64,000 nucleotides of DNA from Bifidobacterium breve. Lineage in GTDB: Bacteria; Actinomycetota; Thermoleophilia; Solirubrobacterales; Solirubrobacteraceae. Below, piece after piece: positions 61,672 through 64,000 of this stretch; within the stretch, counting starts at the first letter, position 1, and every line of letters starts with the position of its first letter. The position numbers and the translations under genes are program-made. Below the pieces are notes generated by a model. That model was not told where the DNA came from. It did not search any database and saw only the letters and a list, made by a program, of their open reading frames with translations. The DNA is taken from positions 1 to 64,000 of the forward strand of contig CAMCUD010000017.1 of assembly GCA_945878865.1 (NCBI GenBank), read 5' to 3'.

Positions 61672-64000
<2,329 letters not shown>

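Overview
The window is high-GC DNA with dense GTG/ATG starts and many ATGA overlaps. It looks like an actinobacterium, probably of the Thermoleophilia/Solirubrobacterales type. That lineage guess rests on gene content and composition only. The right end (about 56.4-64 kb) reads as conserved chromosome: tRNA-Asn(GTT), a DUF6159-like membrane protein, dnaG, dgt, a secreted RTX-repeat protein and the start of ppdK. Everything left of the tRNA up to base 1 reads as one large accessory element, best explained as an integrative and conjugative element (ICE). A tyrosine integrase lies directly downstream of the tRNA 3' end. The other attachment site was not found and probably lies beyond base 1.

Layout of the element, right to left. 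54.9-56.3 kb: integrase, with three exact 16-bp tandem repeats beside it. 50.6-54.7 kb: a three-Cys-motif protein (Gp37/Gp68, DUF5131-like) with its TcmP-like partner, then a four-gene overlapping operon that includes an HNH nuclease. 41.3-50.6 kb: secreted or surface cargo (LamG/glycosidase-like, RCC1-repeat, lipoprotein) and a winged-helix regulator. 39.2-41.3 kb: RecD2-like helicase. 37.6-39.1 kb: an ECF-like sigma factor carrying its own zinc-finger anti-sigma-like motif and a membrane segment. 34.8-37.5 kb: a single-chain MmeI-like restriction-modification enzyme. 18.4-34.6 kb: the conjugation machine on the minus strand, with VirB2-, VirB6-, VirB3- and VirB4-like proteins, a four-hydrolase peptidoglycan/surface enzyme, a lipoprotein, a MinD/ParA-like protein, membrane proteins, and a coupling ATPase fused to a replication-relaxation domain. 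14.4-18.2 kb: a zinc-ribbon DNA-binding protein, a protein with two HARP-like repeats, and a divergent AAA ATPase. 1-14.4 kb: nucleases (PD-(D/E)XK-like, GIY-YIG-like, secreted SNase), a DUF429 protein, a pentapeptide-repeat membrane protein, secreted proteins, a sigma-factor gene broken by an in-frame TGA, a diguanylate cyclase and a truncated subtilase.

The most interesting signal is regulatory. The string GCGCCCCCCGG (10-11 nt conserved) occurs nine times that I could find. Each time it sits 20-24 nt upstream of a start codon on the same strand. These starts mostly lack a Shine-Dalgarno sequence at normal spacing, and none of the copies lie in the chromosomal part. It marks the head of the conjugation operon, the second transfer operon, the helicase, the HARP-like gene, the cyclase and the 52.8 kb operon, so it may be an element-wide promoter or operator. 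A second unusual object is a 19-bp tandem repeat (about 9.74-9.86 kb) inside a roughly 250-bp stretch that is almost free of T on the plus strand. It could be an origin, an oriT or an untranslated RNA.
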